This document shows, one piece after another, positions 10,018 to 17,027 of a DNA stretch of 41,816 bases. The position numbers and the translations under genes were made by a program. Under the pieces are notes generated by a model. It ran no database searches, was not told where the DNA came from, and saw nothing but the letters and a program-made list of their open reading frames with translations. This DNA is from a virus, in IMG/VR virus record IMGVR_UViG_3300032304_000286, positions 1-41,816 of that record, one strand, 5' to 3'. The stretch's first letter is position 1. Every line of letters starts with the position of its first letter.

Positions 10018-10158
10018 ATAGATTCCGTTCCTGACCGACCAGCCCAGGTAACGCGTATAAGTCTGGTAGTCATCACGTCTACGAATCACTTCCCCTGGTG
10101 AGGAGTACGTGTGGTGCAAACCCGATGAGGGTCCAATCAACTATAGGGAGAAAACACA
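10018..10158 (+). promoter_or_regulatory. GC-rich leader before scaffold and capsid genes
   Basis: This 141-base non-coding gap is visibly richer in G and C than the genes on both sides. It contains short self-complementary segments, including ACCC-GATGA-GGGT near 10119-10131. Just before the scaffold start it carries ACTATAGGGAGA (10140-10151), identical to the -6 to +6 core of T7-type promoters, overlapping the likely ribosome site GGGAG. It is probably the structured 5' leader, and perhaps the promoter, of the highly expressed scaffold/capsid transcript. No single-subunit RNA polymerase gene is present, so a true T7-type promoter is doubtful. Confidence 0.4.
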
Positions 10159-10617
10159 ATGGCAGAATATACAGAGTACGATTTTGAAGATGATTCTTCA
10201 GATTTTGGTACTGATCTAGTAAAGAAACTACGCAAGCAAGTTGATTTACTTTCCAAAGAACTTAAGGAAAGAGATCAAGTTATTGAAGAGTTTCAAACTT
10301 ATAGTCACGAAGCTTCAGTAGGAGAAATCCTAGAAAGCTTTGGACTAAATCCAAGAATCGCTCAGTTCATTCCATCGGATATTGAAGCCGACGAGGATGC
10401 AGTTTCTGAATGGTTAACCGAATACGGCGATGCTTTTGGAATTACTGCCGTTGAAGAGTCAGAGGCTGGTTATGAACCAGACGCTGACGCTCAATCATTT
10501 GAGCAAATATCAGACTTTGAGAATGGTGATATTGACCCAAGTATTGGTCAAGACATTTCTTCCTTGATTGCTAACGCATCAAGTGCAGAAGAATTAACTA
10601 ACTTCTTAAAACGCTGA
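10159..10617 (+). CDS. Putative scaffolding protein
   Basis: A 152-residue, strongly acidic protein with a coiled-coil-like segment at about residues 19-50 and many Asp/Glu throughout. The C-terminus (FLKR) is basic. It lies directly upstream of the major capsid gene, with a good ribosome site (GGGAG) before the ATG. Size, acidity, helical character and position match phage scaffolding proteins, which guide procapsid assembly and leave before DNA packaging. No sequence-level family match can be asserted from inspection alone. Confidence 0.65.
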   Translation: MAEYTEYDFEDDSSDFGTDLVKKLRKQVDLLSKELKERDQVIEEFQTYSHEASVGEILESFGLNPRIAQFIPSDIEADEDAVSEWLTEYGDAFGITAVEESEAGYEPDADAQSFEQISDFENGDIDPSIGQDISSLIANASSAEELTNFLKR

Positions 10618-10649
10618 TAGTCCATATCAAACCCTAATAGAAGGAAATT

Positions 10650-11624
10650 ATGCCTATAACACCCGCAACGTCAACTACGACATCAACAATGTCGAACTTG
10701 ATTCAGACGGCGTATGATAAGTATATCGAGTTTAACCTTCGCTCAGAACCAATGTTCCGCAAGTTTGCGGACAAGCGTCCTGTCGATGTGACAAACCCTG
10801 GTAATACTGTTGTATTCCAAGTCTACACAGATCTATCTCGTGCTACTTCAGCACTAACCCAGACACAAGATCCAGATGCAGTACAGTTAAGCAACACCAA
10901 CAGAGTAAATTGTGTTGTTGATGAATACGGTAACTCTGTAATCACAACTGAGCGTCTTGCTCTTGAGTCTCTTTCTGCAATCGATCCAGCTGTTGCTGAC
11001 ATGTTGTCATTCAACATGCGTGACTCACTTGATTCATTAGTATGGAACAAGTTAACATCACTAGCAACTGGTCGCTTTACAGGAACATCATCTGCTGATG
11101 AGTCAGTACTTAACGGACAAGATGTTTCTTCATCAACTTCAGCAGCTTACCTAACCGCAGCACTTGGTCGCCGTGGTGTAGCCAAGCTACGTGGTGCATC
11201 AGTATCACCTCGTGATGGTGGTTTCTATACAGCACTTATCCACCCAGATGTGTCTTATGACCTTCGTTCAGAAGCACAATCAAGCGGATCTGCTGTATGG
11301 CAGTTGCCACACACTTACACCGAAGCAGGTGTAGGTAACCTATGGACAGGTGAAATTGGAATCTACGATCAGATTCGTTATATCGAAACTCCTCGTGCTG
11401 AGTCCATTTCAGGTTCAGGTACATCAAAGGTTTATGCAACTGTTCTTCTTGGTAAGCAAGCTCTTATCGAAGCAGTTTCATATGAGCCAAAGACTGTTAT
11501 CGGTCCAGTGACTGATAAGTTGATGCGTTTCCGTCCAGCAGGATGGAAGGCTCTGATTGGTTGGAACATTTTCCGCCCAGAGGCTCGCTATGTAATTAAG
11601 ACTAAGTCAAGCATCGCTGCTTAG
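10650..11624 (+). CDS. Major capsid protein
   Basis: A 324-residue protein preceded by AGAAGGAAATT. It begins with a Thr/Ser-rich stretch followed by helices and a conserved-looking segment around residues 45-110 (NTVVFQVYTDLSRATSALT, then VVDEYGNSVITTERL). This pattern resembles the HK97-fold major capsid family that includes N4 gp56-like proteins. Position right after the scaffold, size and an upstream GC-rich leader agree. It forms the icosahedral shell. A strong GNRA-capped hairpin follows the stop. Confidence 0.8.
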   Translation: MPITPATSTTTSTMSNLIQTAYDKYIEFNLRSEPMFRKFADKRPVDVTNPGNTVVFQVYTDLSRATSALTQTQDPDAVQLSNTNRVNCVVDEYGNSVITTERLALESLSAIDPAVADMLSFNMRDSLDSLVWNKLTSLATGRFTGTSSADESVLNGQDVSSSTSAAYLTAALGRRGVAKLRGASVSPRDGGFYTALIHPDVSYDLRSEAQSSGSAVWQLPHTYTEAGVGNLWTGEIGIYDQIRYIETPRAESISGSGTSKVYATVLLGKQALIEAVSYEPKTVIGPVTDKLMRFRPAGWKALIGWNIFRPEARYVIKTKSSIAA

Positions 11625-11630
11625 TTTAAA

Positions 11631-11658
11631 GAAGAGGGGCTGGCAACAGCCCCTCTTC
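11631..11658 (+). terminator. Perfect 12-bp hairpin with GCAA loop after capsid gene
   Basis: The arms GAAGAGGGGCTG and CAGCCCCTCTTC pair perfectly around a GCAA tetraloop, starting 6 bases after the capsid stop. No U-run follows on the plus strand; the sequence continues ACCCAACAAAAA. It is therefore not a canonical intrinsic terminator. It may protect or process the 3' end of capsid mRNA and reduce read-through to the small genes downstream. Confidence 0.65.
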
Positions 11659-11685
11659 ACCCAACAAAAATAAAAGGAGAATGCA

Positions 11686-11832
11686 ATGCCAAATGTAGGC
11701 GGAATGAAATTTAGTTACTCACCAGCAGGAATGGCTATGGCTAAAAAAGCAGCCAAGAAAACTGGTAAGAAGATGGTAGTAAAACCTGCTATGAAAAAAG
11801 CAATGGTTAAGAAAATGGGTAAGAAGAAGTAA
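11686..11832 (+). CDS. Tiny Lys/Met-rich protein 1
   Basis: A 48-residue ORF beginning MPNVGGMKFSYSPAGMAMAK and ending in alternating Lys, Met and Gly. A good ribosome site (AAAGGAGA) lies upstream. The product is extremely basic, with no membrane segment. Its stop overlaps the next ATG in a TAATG junction, as do the next two genes, so the series is translated as a coupled cassette. It could be a nucleic-acid-binding virion component or capsid decoration; this is inferred from charge and position. Family unknown. Confidence 0.7.
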   Translation: MPNVGGMKFSYSPAGMAMAKKAAKKTGKKMVVKPAMKKAMVKKMGKKK

Positions 11833-12014
11833 TGAAGAAGCCAGGAAAAGTGCAGAAAGTAATGCATGAGTTTAAATCTGGTGGATTACATTCAGGTTCC
11901 AAAAAGGGACCAAAAGTAACTTCTCGTAAGCAAGCAATTGCAATTGCTTTATCTGAGGCTGGTATGTCAAAGCCAAAGATGGGTGTAAAGAAACCAAAGG
12001 TAAAAAAGAAGTAA
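11832..12014 (+). CDS. DUF6496-like small basic protein
   Basis: A 60-residue basic protein. The central segment VMHEFKSGGLHSGSKKGPKV followed by SRKQAIAIALSEAG matches my recollection of the DUF6496 family, small proteins found in bacteria and phages with no known function. The C-terminus is Lys/Pro-rich. It is coupled by TAATG overlaps to tiny genes on both sides, immediately after the capsid gene. A DNA-binding or particle-associated role is possible given the charge, but unproven. Confidence 0.75.
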   Translation: MKKPGKVQKVMHEFKSGGLHSGSKKGPKVTSRKQAIAIALSEAGMSKPKMGVKKPKVKKK

Positions 12015-12169
12015 TGAAAAAGAAAGTTTGGAATACACCTAACCCAAAGAAGATTTCAAAACCTTTAACATCATCCCAAAAAGCTGCAGCCAAAGCTGCA
12101 GCAAAAGCAGCAGGACGTCCTTATCCAAACCTTGTTGATAACATGAGAGCAGCGAAGAAGAAAAAATAA
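12014..12169 (+). CDS. Tiny Lys/Ala-rich protein 2
   Basis: A 51-residue ORF (start MKKKVWNTPNPKKISKPL) with a histone-tail-like AAAKAAAKAAG stretch in the middle and a terminal Lys run. It overlaps the DUF6496-like gene by one base and is followed without a gap by the next gene. No family was recognised. Lys/Ala repeats of this kind resemble those in bacterial nucleoid proteins, so DNA condensation or packaging assistance is a guess. Confidence 0.65.
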   Translation: MKKKVWNTPNPKKISKPLTSSQKAAAKAAAKAAGRPYPNLVDNMRAAKKKK

Positions 12170-12445
12170 ATGGATCCTAGATTAAAACGAGCAGGTGTAT
12201 CTGGCTTTAATAAGCCAAAGGCAACGCCTTCACATCCTAAGAAGTCTCATGTTGTTGTAGCCAAATCTGGCTCACAAGTAAAGACTATTCGTTTTGGTCA
12301 ACAAGGTGTATCTGGGTCTCCAAAAAAATCTGGAGAAACTAAATCTTATCGTCAACGTCGGCAATCATTTAAAGCACGTCATGCCAAGAACATAAACAAA
12401 GGTGTTATGTCAGCAGCATATTGGGCAGATAAGGTGAAATGGTAA
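12170..12445 (+). CDS. Basic conserved phage hypothetical protein
   Basis: A 91-residue basic protein. The C-terminal motif with KARHAKN, then SAAYWADKVKW, resembles a recurrent ending of small phage proteins in aquatic phages (Arg-His, then Tyr-Trp and a final Lys-Trp). It starts at the base right after the previous stop and its stop overlaps the next start. It is probably part of the same virion-associated basic cassette. Function unknown. Confidence 0.75.
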   Translation: MDPRLKRAGVSGFNKPKATPSHPKKSHVVVAKSGSQVKTIRFGQQGVSGSPKKSGETKSYRQRRQSFKARHAKNINKGVMSAAYWADKVKW

Positions 12446-12699
12446 TGACAAAAATATTTCGTGGACCTACCTATCGCTACAAACTTGGTCGTCCTAATGA
12501 TCTTTGGTTTGTGTCATATCCAATTGGCAAAAGCGTAATTAAAGATAATGGAACTTGGAGAACAATTGTAGTTCCACAAGATTCCGATTTAGCAGATTAT
12601 GACCGTGTATTGCGTGGCGGTTATGACAATGTTATTACAGACGCTGAGGCTGCTGAGCTAACAGCAGCAGGTTATGGAGATTACATCTGGGATGAGTAA
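12445..12699 (+). CDS. Hypothetical protein, head-region
   Basis: An 84-residue protein if translation starts at the ATG at 12445, which overlaps the preceding stop as TAATG like its neighbours; an alternative ATG lies 6 bases upstream. It contains YDRVLRGGYDNVITDAEAAE and ends in an AAGYGDYI segment, a pattern I associate with small conserved actinophage proteins. It is acidic at the C-terminus and has no membrane segment. It may be a head-completion or decoration component by position only. Confidence 0.7.
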   Translation: MTKIFRGPTYRYKLGRPNDLWFVSYPIGKSVIKDNGTWRTIVVPQDSDLADYDRVLRGGYDNVITDAEAAELTAAGYGDYIWDE

Positions 12700-12934
12700 C
12701 TGTAGATCTGGTTGTAAGACCCAAGACCACGCCAACTGGGGCGAATGTGCAAGAGCAGCAAATTTTAGTATTACAGATCCACTGGCTAATGCGGTATCTA
12801 AGCAAGCCAATTCAGAATTAGACGCATATAGAAATGCAAGAAAACTAGGTATTCAACCTAGGTCTACAAAAATGCATGACGTAAAGGCTGCTGTTATGGC
12901 ATCCGATAAATTAGGAAAGGCGGTTCAAGCATAA
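12692..12934 (+). CDS. Small Cys-containing actinophage-type protein
   Basis: An 80-residue protein using the ATG at 12692, which overlaps the previous gene by 8 bases. A start 18 bases upstream is possible but lacks a better ribosome site. The N-terminus CRSGCKTQDHANWGECARA has three Cys and one His that could bind a metal; this motif recurs in short actinophage proteins near head genes. The rest is helical. The stop overlaps the next start. Function unknown. Confidence 0.7.
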   Translation: MSNCRSGCKTQDHANWGECARAANFSITDPLANAVSKQANSELDAYRNARKLGIQPRSTKMHDVKAAVMASDKLGKAVQA

Positions 12935-13827
12935 TGGCTACGTTAAATCAGTTAACAGAGCAAACGCTTGGTGAGATTAATGGCTATGTTCGTAACCAAG
13001 AATCGTTAACGTATGCAACTAACGTTGTAGATTCTGATGATTTATCTATTACTGTTGATGATGCGTCCGCTATAAGCAAAGGCATCATAGAGATTGATGA
13101 TGAACTTATTTATGTAAAGAAGTCAATTGCAGCAAGTGGTACTCTTCAAGTACTTGGAACTGCAGCAAATCAAGTAGGTCGTGGCTGGAGAGCAACTACT
13201 GCTACAAGTCATGTATCTGGTTCAGTAGTTAGAAACAACCCACTATTTCCAAAAACTCAAGTTAAAAGAGCAATCCTCGAAACAATTAAAGGAATGACAT
13301 TTCCTGTCATATCCAATGAAACATTTACTTTTAATGGTAGCGATTATTCATATGTAATGCCAGATTCTTTAGTAGATATTACTGGAGTATCTTGGGAACT
13401 GCCAGACTCTACAGGAGTCTGGGCTTTAATTAAGCGTTGGAGATTAGATACTAACTACTTAAATGGAGCAGCAACTGGTCAAGCTTTGATTTTAAATGAA
13501 GCCCCAATGCCTGGTCAAACAGTTCGTGTTCAGTATACAAAATATCCAACAACCATTACTGATAACCAAGAGTTAACAGTGAGTGGTTTACCTTCATCAT
13601 GCGAAGATGTAGTTCGTCTTGGTGCCATGTATCGCCTGTTATCAACAGTCGATCCAGGTAAGGTAATTGCTACATCAGTATCCGCTGATGCCTTGGATCA
13701 ACCAGTATCTGCTGGTGCTTCAACAAACACAGCGAAATATATTTTCCAGCTTTACACTGTTCGTTTAGCAGAAGAAATATCAAAACAGCAAGCCAACTTC
13801 CTTAACACTATCCAGTACTCGAGGTGA
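12934..13827 (+). CDS. Putative head-tail connector / neck protein
   Basis: A 297-residue protein between head and fibre genes. It starts with a helical segment (1-25), has a beta-rich middle with GRGWRATTATSHVSGSVV around residues 86-103, and a helical C-terminus. The 'GRGWRGT..A.H..G' type segment occurs in several phage adaptor and tail proteins. Size and position suit a neck or adaptor protein joining portal and tail, but a tail component is possible. No catalytic motif is seen. Confidence 0.55.
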   Translation: MATLNQLTEQTLGEINGYVRNQESLTYATNVVDSDDLSITVDDASAISKGIIEIDDELIYVKKSIAASGTLQVLGTAANQVGRGWRATTATSHVSGSVVRNNPLFPKTQVKRAILETIKGMTFPVISNETFTFNGSDYSYVMPDSLVDITGVSWELPDSTGVWALIKRWRLDTNYLNGAATGQALILNEAPMPGQTVRVQYTKYPTTITDNQELTVSGLPSSCEDVVRLGAMYRLLSTVDPGKVIATSVSADALDQPVSAGASTNTAKYIFQLYTVRLAEEISKQQANFLNTIQYSR

Positions 13828-13830
13828 TGA

Positions 13831-15555
13831 ATGCCAACACAAGCACGTTACTATAGTTCGAATGCAGCCAAGACAACCCTTGCTGCATCGATCAGCTCAT
13901 CAGCAACAAGCTTAACGCTTGCTGCTGCAAGCAACCTACCCGCACAGTATCCATATACTCTTATTCTTGAGAAGGATACAGCAAATGAAGAGGTAGTTGA
14001 AGTCACCAGTTTGGTAGGTTCTGCCTACCAGATCACTCGCAACATTGACTCATCAGGTGCTAAGGCACACGCCTTTGGTGCTAACGTTGAGCACGGTGTA
14101 TCGGCTCGAGACTTTACTGAGTCTCGCCAACATGAAATTGCAACAACAGACATTCATGGTGTTACTGGAGATATTGTTGGTACTGGTGGAGCGCAAACAT
14201 TAACTGGTACTAAGACATTATCTGCAGCAATTATTACCGCTGCTGGTACTCTTAATATGGCTACTAACCGTATTACTAATGTGCCTACTACACCAACCAG
14301 TTCTACTGATGCTGTTAACCAAGCGTATGTAACTAGCATTTCTGGATCTGCTGCAGCAGCAGCAGCCAGTGCAACTGCAGCAGCAACTAGTGCAACTAGT
14401 GCTGCCACATCCGCAACATCAGCAGCCACAAGCGCATCTAGCGCAGCAACAAGTTTTTCTTCAGCAGCAACCCAAGCAACCGCAGCAGCCACCTCAGCAA
14501 CTTCCGCTGCAGCATCTGCTACTGCTGCTGCAACATCGGCAACATCGGCAGCAGCCTCTGCTAGTGCAGCAAATACATCACAATCTAGTGCGTCTACATT
14601 TGCTACCAGTGCTGCAACCTCAGCATCATCTGCTGCAACTAGTGCTACTAGCGCAGCAAACTCAGCCACGGCAGCAGCGTCATCTGCGACAGCAGCAGCA
14701 AGTTCTGCTACTGCAGCAGCCACATCTGCTACCAGTGCATCTAACTCTGCAACATCAGTTGCTGGTCAAGTTGCCTCTGGTCTTGTTCGTGATATGGGTG
14801 TTATTACAGATACTGATACAAGTACTGGTACATGGATTTCATTATCATCATTACAAACAAACACACAATCTTCTGCAACATCAGCAGCAAATAGTGCATC
14901 ATCAGCTGCTACGTCAGCATCTAGTGCTGCATCATCTGCAAGCATTTCGGTATCCTCTGCTGCTACTGCGGTTTCATCCGCAGCAACTGCGGTAACTTCT
15001 GCTGCACAAGCAGCAACCAGTGCTACATCCGCAGCGACAAGTGCCACCTCTGCTGCTAACTCTGCAACCACAGCAAGTACATCTGCTGGTCAGGCTGCTA
15101 CTTCTGCTGCTTCCGCAGCAACAAGTGCAACTAATGCTGCTACATCAGCAGCGAGCGCAGCAACTAGTGCAAGCTCGGCTGCTACCTCAGTAGGATCTTC
15201 TTCTACATATGCAAGCAATGCATCTGTAAGTGCAGCAAGTGCTGCTACCAGTGCATCTAGTGCATTGACATCACAGTCATCAGCAGCAACATCAGCTTCT
15301 TCCGCTGCCACATCCGCTGCTTCTGCAGCGACTAGCGCAACCTCCGCTGCATCGTATGTTCCTTCAATCACTGGTAACGGTGGCAAGTATCTAACTACAG
15401 ATGGAACCTCTGGAACTTCTTGGGGTGTTGTTGATGCCTTACCTTCACAAAGCGGTAATGGTGGAAAGTATTTAACAACCAATGGAACCTCAGCAACTTG
15501 GGGAACTATTACAACAGATCCAATACCAGATATCTTAATGATGATGGGAGCATAA
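13831..15555 (+). CDS. Tail fibre with long Ala/Ser/Thr repeat shafts
   Basis: A 574-residue fibre-like protein. Residues 1-170 form a beta-rich N-terminal part, probably for attachment to the tail. Two arrays of near-heptad Ala/Ser/Thr repeats (AATSASS-like) span about 171-310 and 347-508, separated by a non-repetitive spacer. The C-terminus has two copies of a GNGGKYLTT-type motif and ends in DILMMMGA. Such repeats form the rigid trimeric shafts of many phage side fibres. The GGGAG encoding the final Met-Gly-Ala also serves as the ribosome site for the next gene. Confidence 0.8.
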   Translation: MPTQARYYSSNAAKTTLAASISSSATSLTLAAASNLPAQYPYTLILEKDTANEEVVEVTSLVGSAYQITRNIDSSGAKAHAFGANVEHGVSARDFTESRQHEIATTDIHGVTGDIVGTGGAQTLTGTKTLSAAIITAAGTLNMATNRITNVPTTPTSSTDAVNQAYVTSISGSAAAAAASATAAATSATSAATSATSAATSASSAATSFSSAATQATAAATSATSAAASATAAATSATSAAASASAANTSQSSASTFATSAATSASSAATSATSAANSATAAASSATAAASSATAAATSATSASNSATSVAGQVASGLVRDMGVITDTDTSTGTWISLSSLQTNTQSSATSAANSASSAATSASSAASSASISVSSAATAVSSAATAVTSAAQAATSATSAATSATSAANSATTASTSAGQAATSAASAATSATNAATSAASAATSASSAATSVGSSSTYASNASVSAASAATSASSALTSQSSAATSASSAATSAASAATSATSAASYVPSITGNGGKYLTTDGTSGTSWGVVDALPSQSGNGGKYLTTNGTSATWGTITTDPIPDILMMMGA

Positions 15556-15556
15556 G

Positions 15557-15754
15557 ATGGCTGCATTCGCACTACAACTACGTCGAGGAACTACCGCAGA
15601 GCACTCGGCATTTACAGGCTTGGTTGGTGAAGTAACAATCGACACCGACAAAGACACCATTGTGGTTCACGATGGTTCAACAGTAGGGGGATTTCCCCTA
15701 GCTAAATCAACGGATACAAGTGGTCTTGATCCGTTTCTATTGATGGGAGCATAA
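15557..15754 (+). CDS. Stand-alone Mtd-N-like fibre domain protein
   Basis: A 65-residue protein matching the small N-terminal domain found on tropism-determinant and fibre proteins: LQLRRGTTAEHSAF, GEVTIDTDKDTIVVHDG and GGFPLAK. In most phages this domain is fused to a longer receptor-binding protein; here it stands alone. It starts two bases after the fibre stop and shares a C-terminal LLMGA/MMMGA ending with that fibre. It may cap or dock the fibre. Confidence 0.75.
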   Translation: MAAFALQLRRGTTAEHSAFTGLVGEVTIDTDKDTIVVHDGSTVGGFPLAKSTDTSGLDPFLLMGA

Positions 15755-15757
15755 CAA

Positions 15758-16081
15758 ATGGCATACAAAGTACTAGGTCGCAGGGCTGTTGCTGCCACAA
15801 CTGCTGAAGAACTATATGTAGTACCTTCAGGTTCATCTGCAGTGGTGTCAACAATTGTAATAGCAAATAGATCTGCTGGCACGGATACATATCGATTGGC
15901 TATTAAGCCAACTTCGGCTACAACTCTTGCTAACGAGCACTATCTTGCATACGACATACCAATTGCTGCAAATGATTCAACAGCGTTAACACTTGGAGTT
16001 ACATTATCTTCAGGTAACGTTATTGTTACATATGCATCAGCTGCTGATTTAACAATTACTGCATTCGGTTCAGAACTTTAA
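15758..16081 (+). CDS. Small beta-rich virion protein
   Basis: A 107-residue protein that starts MAYKVLGRRAVAATTAEELY and contains SSAVVSTIVIANRSAGTDTY and a C-terminal ITAFGSEL. This arrangement is typical of a small conserved structural protein seen near fibre genes in many aquatic phages. It is predicted all-beta and could be a fibre-associated or decoration protein. The start lies 3 bases after the preceding stop, served by the GGGAG embedded in that gene's end. Confidence 0.7.
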   Translation: MAYKVLGRRAVAATTAEELYVVPSGSSAVVSTIVIANRSAGTDTYRLAIKPTSATTLANEHYLAYDIPIAANDSTALTLGVTLSSGNVIVTYASAADLTITAFGSEL

Positions 16082-16100
16082 TATTTGAAAGGTAACACAT

Positions 16101-17024
16101 ATGGCAATATCACGATTTAGCAATTCTTCTATTGCTAATGGGTTTCCTAAGTATCAAAAGTTTATAGGAAATTTTAATCCAGTACAAGCTTTTACCCAAA
16201 CCTTTTCTTATACTGGTGCGGATCAAACCTTTACTGTTCCAGCATCATCACCTTCAACAATAAAGATTAAGTGTTGGGGTGCTGGTAGTGGTCCAGGGTT
16301 AATAACTGGCGCACCTGGTGGATATTCTTATGGTGAATTAACAGTAACTCCTGGCACAACTTATAAGGTTGTTGTAGGGGCAGGTGGAATCCACATGACT
16401 AGTGGTGCTGGTCCTGGTTCAGTTCCTTATGGTGGCGGTGGACAAGCGTCGTCATTAGGTTATGCTGGTCAAGGTGGCGGATTATCTGGAGTTTTCACTG
16501 GTTCAGGTTCAATTACATTTACATCATCAACTGATAGACAGCGAGCAGTAATTATTGCTGGTGGTGCTGGAGCAGGTGGATGGACTGAGCCAGGCGCAGG
16601 TGGTGGCGGAAGTAGTGGTGCAACCCAAACTGCTTCGTATCCAGGTGGTGGTGGTACTCAAAGTGCCAATGGTACAAATCCATACAATGGTGTTTCGGGA
16701 AACCAAATGCAAGGTGGCGGAAATACATCTGGCGGAGACGGCGGTGGCGCAGGTGGTGGTGGTGGTGGTTACTACGGCGGTGGTTCTGGCTGGAATGGTG
16801 ATTCACCATCAGGTAACTCTGCAGGTGGTGGCGGTTCTGGATACATTGGTGGCGTAACTAATGGAACAACAACACAGGCTTCTGGTGCTGGAGCACCACC
16901 AAATTCTAGTGATTCTAAATATGTTTCACCATCAGGATATGCGGGAGTTTTAAATACTACATTAAGTGGTATGGCATTGCATCAAGGTGGACATGGATTA
17001 GTAGTTATCTACGGTGAGGTATAA
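16101..17024 (+). CDS. Glycine-rich tail fibre adhesin 1
   Basis: A 307-residue protein. A short N-terminal part is followed by a beta segment around 34-60 (ADQTFTVPASSPSTIKIKCW). A long Gly-rich region with GGG clusters then runs from about residue 70 to 260. It ends in VVIYGEV. Gly-rich regions with repeated GG motifs form polyglycine-II-like bundles in known phage adhesins, and the flanking elements resemble the Gly-rich domain common in fibre tips. Likely role: receptor recognition at the host surface. Confidence 0.7.
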   Translation: MAISRFSNSSIANGFPKYQKFIGNFNPVQAFTQTFSYTGADQTFTVPASSPSTIKIKCWGAGSGPGLITGAPGGYSYGELTVTPGTTYKVVVGAGGIHMTSGAGPGSVPYGGGGQASSLGYAGQGGGLSGVFTGSGSITFTSSTDRQRAVIIAGGAGAGGWTEPGAGGGGSSGATQTASYPGGGGTQSANGTNPYNGVSGNQMQGGGNTSGGDGGGAGGGGGGYYGGGSGWNGDSPSGNSAGGGGSGYIGGVTNGTTTQASGAGAPPNSSDSKYVSPSGYAGVLNTTLSGMALHQGGHGLVVIYGEV

Positions 17025-17027
17025 ACA

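Noticed and set aside
9838-10140. A 100-codon minus-strand ORF crossing the leader
   Set aside because: It is antisense to the end of the LysM gene, lacks a ribosome site and has an improbable composition.
10140-10151. True T7-type phage promoter
   Set aside because: The core matches but the specificity region does not, and no single-subunit RNA polymerase is encoded. It was kept only as a curiosity.
10018-10158. tRNA or tmRNA-like gene in the GC-rich leader
   Set aside because: No acceptor/T-arm/anticodon arrangement with the conserved T-loop bases could be folded.
14154-14723. Long Ala/Val-rich ORF on the minus strand in the fibre gene (also 14766-15071 and 15090-15572)
   Set aside because: These are reverse-complement shadows of the GCA/GCT/ACT-rich repeat codons of the fibre. 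They have no ribosome sites and lie on the opposite strand to a strongly coding gene.
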